Assembly (NCBI GenBank): GCA_900470155.1
Contig: UBZT01000009.1
Coordinates: 1-64,000 of the forward strand
Direction of reading: 5' to 3'
DNA from: Hyphomicrobiales bacterium
Lineage (GTDB): Bacteria; Pseudomonadota; Alphaproteobacteria; Rhizobiales; Rhizobiaceae
DNA: 64,000 nucleotides
Below, piece by piece: positions 62,760-64,000 of this stretch. The position numbers and the translations under genes were made by a program. The notes under the pieces were generated by a model that had not been told where the DNA came from, made no database searches, and saw only the letters and a list, made by a program, of their open reading frames with translations. Positions within the stretch are counted from its first letter, which is position 1, and the number at the start of each line of letters is the position of its first letter.

Positions 62760-64000
62760 TTAGCTGCCGATCCCAATCCCAAACCACCATGTGGCAAGAC
62801 CGAGGAAACTGAAAAATCCGGTGGTATCGGTGATCGCCGTGACAAACACTGCAGACGAAACCGCCGGATCGGCGCCGGCGCGCACCAGAAGAATGGGGAT
62901 GGTAATCCCGGCCATGGCGGCGGCGAACATGTTGATCAGCATGGCGGTGGTAATCAGACCGCCGATGTAGATGTTCTGGAACCAGGTCGCCGCAACCGCG
63001 CCGACCAGACAGCCGAACAGGACGCCATTGATCAGCCCAACCCCCGCTTCACGACGCACGACGCGCCAGGCATTGTGGATGTCAAGATTGCGGGTTGCCA
63101 GCGCCCGGACGGTCACGGTCATGGTCTGCGAACCAGCATTGCCGCCCATACCGGCAACGATGGGCATCAGGATCGCCAAAGCCACCACCTGCTCGATCGT
63201 TGCCTCGAACAGCGAGATGACCGATGCCGAGACGAAGGCGGTGAACAGGTTGACCGCCAGCCACGGCACGCGTGAGCGCGACGTTTCCGCGACACTGTCA
63301 GACAGTTCTTCGTCGCCGACGCCGCCGAGGCGCATCAGGTCTTCCTCGGCCTCTTCCTGGATAACGTCGACCACGTCGTCGATGGTCAGCACGCCGACGA
63401 GCCGGCCGCTTTCGTCAACAACGGCGGCCGACAGAAGGTCATACTGCTCGAAAAGCTGCGCAGCCTCTTCCTGGTCCATTTCGGCCGGAATCGGATGATT
63501 GGTCTCGCGCATGATGGTTTCGATCTTCACCTGGCGTTTGGTGCGCAGGATACGGTCGAGATCGATGACGCCGAGCAGTTTGAAGGTCGGGTCGATGACG
63601 AAGATCTGGGTGAAGCTGTCCGGCAACCCCTCTTCGTCGCGCATGTAGTCGATCGTCTGGCCGACCGTCCAGAACGGCGGCACGGCGACGAACTCGGTCT
63701 GCATGCGGCGACCGGCCGAGCTTTCCGGATATTCCAGAGCCCGGCGCAGGCGAACGCGCTCGGTGAACGGCAACTGAGCCAGGATTTCGTCGCGGTCTTC
63801 CTTGTCGAGGTCTTCGAGAATGTAGACCGCGTCATCGGAATCGAGATCGCCGATGGCAGCCGCAATCTGGGCATTCGGCAGATGGCCGACGATCTGCAGG
63901 CGGATCGCCTCGTCGACCTCGGTCAGCGCCGTCATGTCGAAATCGTCGCCAAGCAGGCGGACAAGCGCGATGCGCTGATCCGGCTGGATAGCCTCGATCA
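62760..64000 (-). CDS. mgtE: Magnesium transporter MgtE (5' end outside the window)
   Basis: About 413 codons of an MgtE-type Mg2+ channel; the N-terminal start lies beyond the window edge, and the frame is open through position 64000. In order are the MgtE_N helical domain (IALVRLLGDDFDMTALTEVD), two CBS domains (about 63350-63650) and five C-terminal membrane helices. The pore signature PIVAGMGGNAGSQT is present, and the protein ends GIGIGS. MgtE senses cytoplasmic Mg2+ through the N and CBS domains and gates the pore. It runs in the same direction as the MerR gene and ends just before the MerR promoter. Confidence 0.94.
   Translation of the reverse strand, partial: IEAIQPDQRIALVRLLGDDFDMTALTEVDEAIRLQIVGHLPNAQIAAAIGDLDSDDAVYILEDLDKEDRDEILAQLPFTERVRLRRALEYPESSAGRRMQTEFVAVPPFWTVGQTIDYMRDEEGLPDSFTQIFVIDPTFKLLGVIDLDRILRTKRQVKIETIMRETNHPIPAEMDQEEAAQLFEQYDLLSAAVVDESGRLVGVLTIDDVVDVIQEEAEEDLMRLGGVGDEELSDSVAETSRSRVPWLAVNLFTAFVSASVISLFEATIEQVVALAILMPIVAGMGGNAGSQTMTVTVRALATRNLDIHNAWRVVRREAGVGLINGVLFGCLVGAVAATWFQNIYIGGLITTAMLINMFAAAMAGITIPILLVRAGADPAVSSAVFVTAITDTTGFFSFLGLATWWFGIGIGS

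Overview
The window looks like a 64 kb piece of chromosome (or a large replicon) from an alphaproteobacterium of the Rhizobiales, most like Rhizobiaceae (Agrobacterium, Rhizobium or Shinella type). The grounds are the GC-rich codon use, the DUF1489/sdaA/DUF599 neighbourhood, a MerR regulator with a LiuR-like operator, a PutR/PutA pair and many ABC importers for nitrogen compounds. I ran no database search; every family name comes from reading the translated sequence.

Layout. 0.3-3.4 kb is core-like: a Cys-rich hypothetical protein, a J-domain protein, a cold-shock protein with a clear terminator, and dusA. 3.4-17.2 kb looks like an old integration region next to the 5' end of dusA. It holds an integrase N-terminal stub, a PAS-GGDEF-EAL signalling protein, fragments of a second integrase, a VapC-like toxin, an arylsulfatase, an IS66 transposase and an AceE-type pyruvate dehydrogenase E1. 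Between the debris sit two intact units: a TonB receptor operon (TonB receptor, six-helix ABC-type membrane protein without ATPase, Bfd-like ferredoxin, two small unknown proteins) and the divergent putR/putA pair for proline degradation.

17.3-57 kb is a series of adjacent clusters for import and oxidation or transamination of amines, amino-acid derivatives and peptides. (1) LuxR regulator, copper amine oxidase and a polyamine-type ABC importer. (2) TetR regulator, class III aminotransferase, a complete Dpp/Opp-type importer, an EamA transporter and a class IV aminotransferase. (3) A minus-strand operon with two DadA-like oxidases, a RidA protein, a GlnQ-like ATPase and an HcnABC/opine-oxidase-like flavoprotein set. 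It is divergent from an ornithine cyclodeaminase homologue and a class V aminotransferase, and is followed by LysR, two permeases, a binding protein and an amidase. The ATPase of this polar amino-acid importer sits in the oxidase operon, while its permeases and binding protein sit in the next one. (4) A LuxR solo with the Met/Trp pocket signature of plant-responsive receptors, flanked by two proline iminopeptidases and followed by a peptide-type importer. This matches the PipR/PsoR/OryR arrangement of plant-associated bacteria.

56.7-64 kb returns to core-like genes: a membrane-anchored phosphatase, a DUF1489 protein, serine deaminase, a candidate 33-residue membrane peptide, DUF599, a DUF1624 acyltransferase-like protein, an isoprenylcysteine methyltransferase-like protein, a MerR regulator and the 3' part of mgtE, cut by the window edge.

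The most interesting parts are the TonB/ABC-membrane/Bfd-like operon, which I cannot match to a described uptake system, and the LuxR-solo locus. No rRNA, tRNA or CRISPR array was found.
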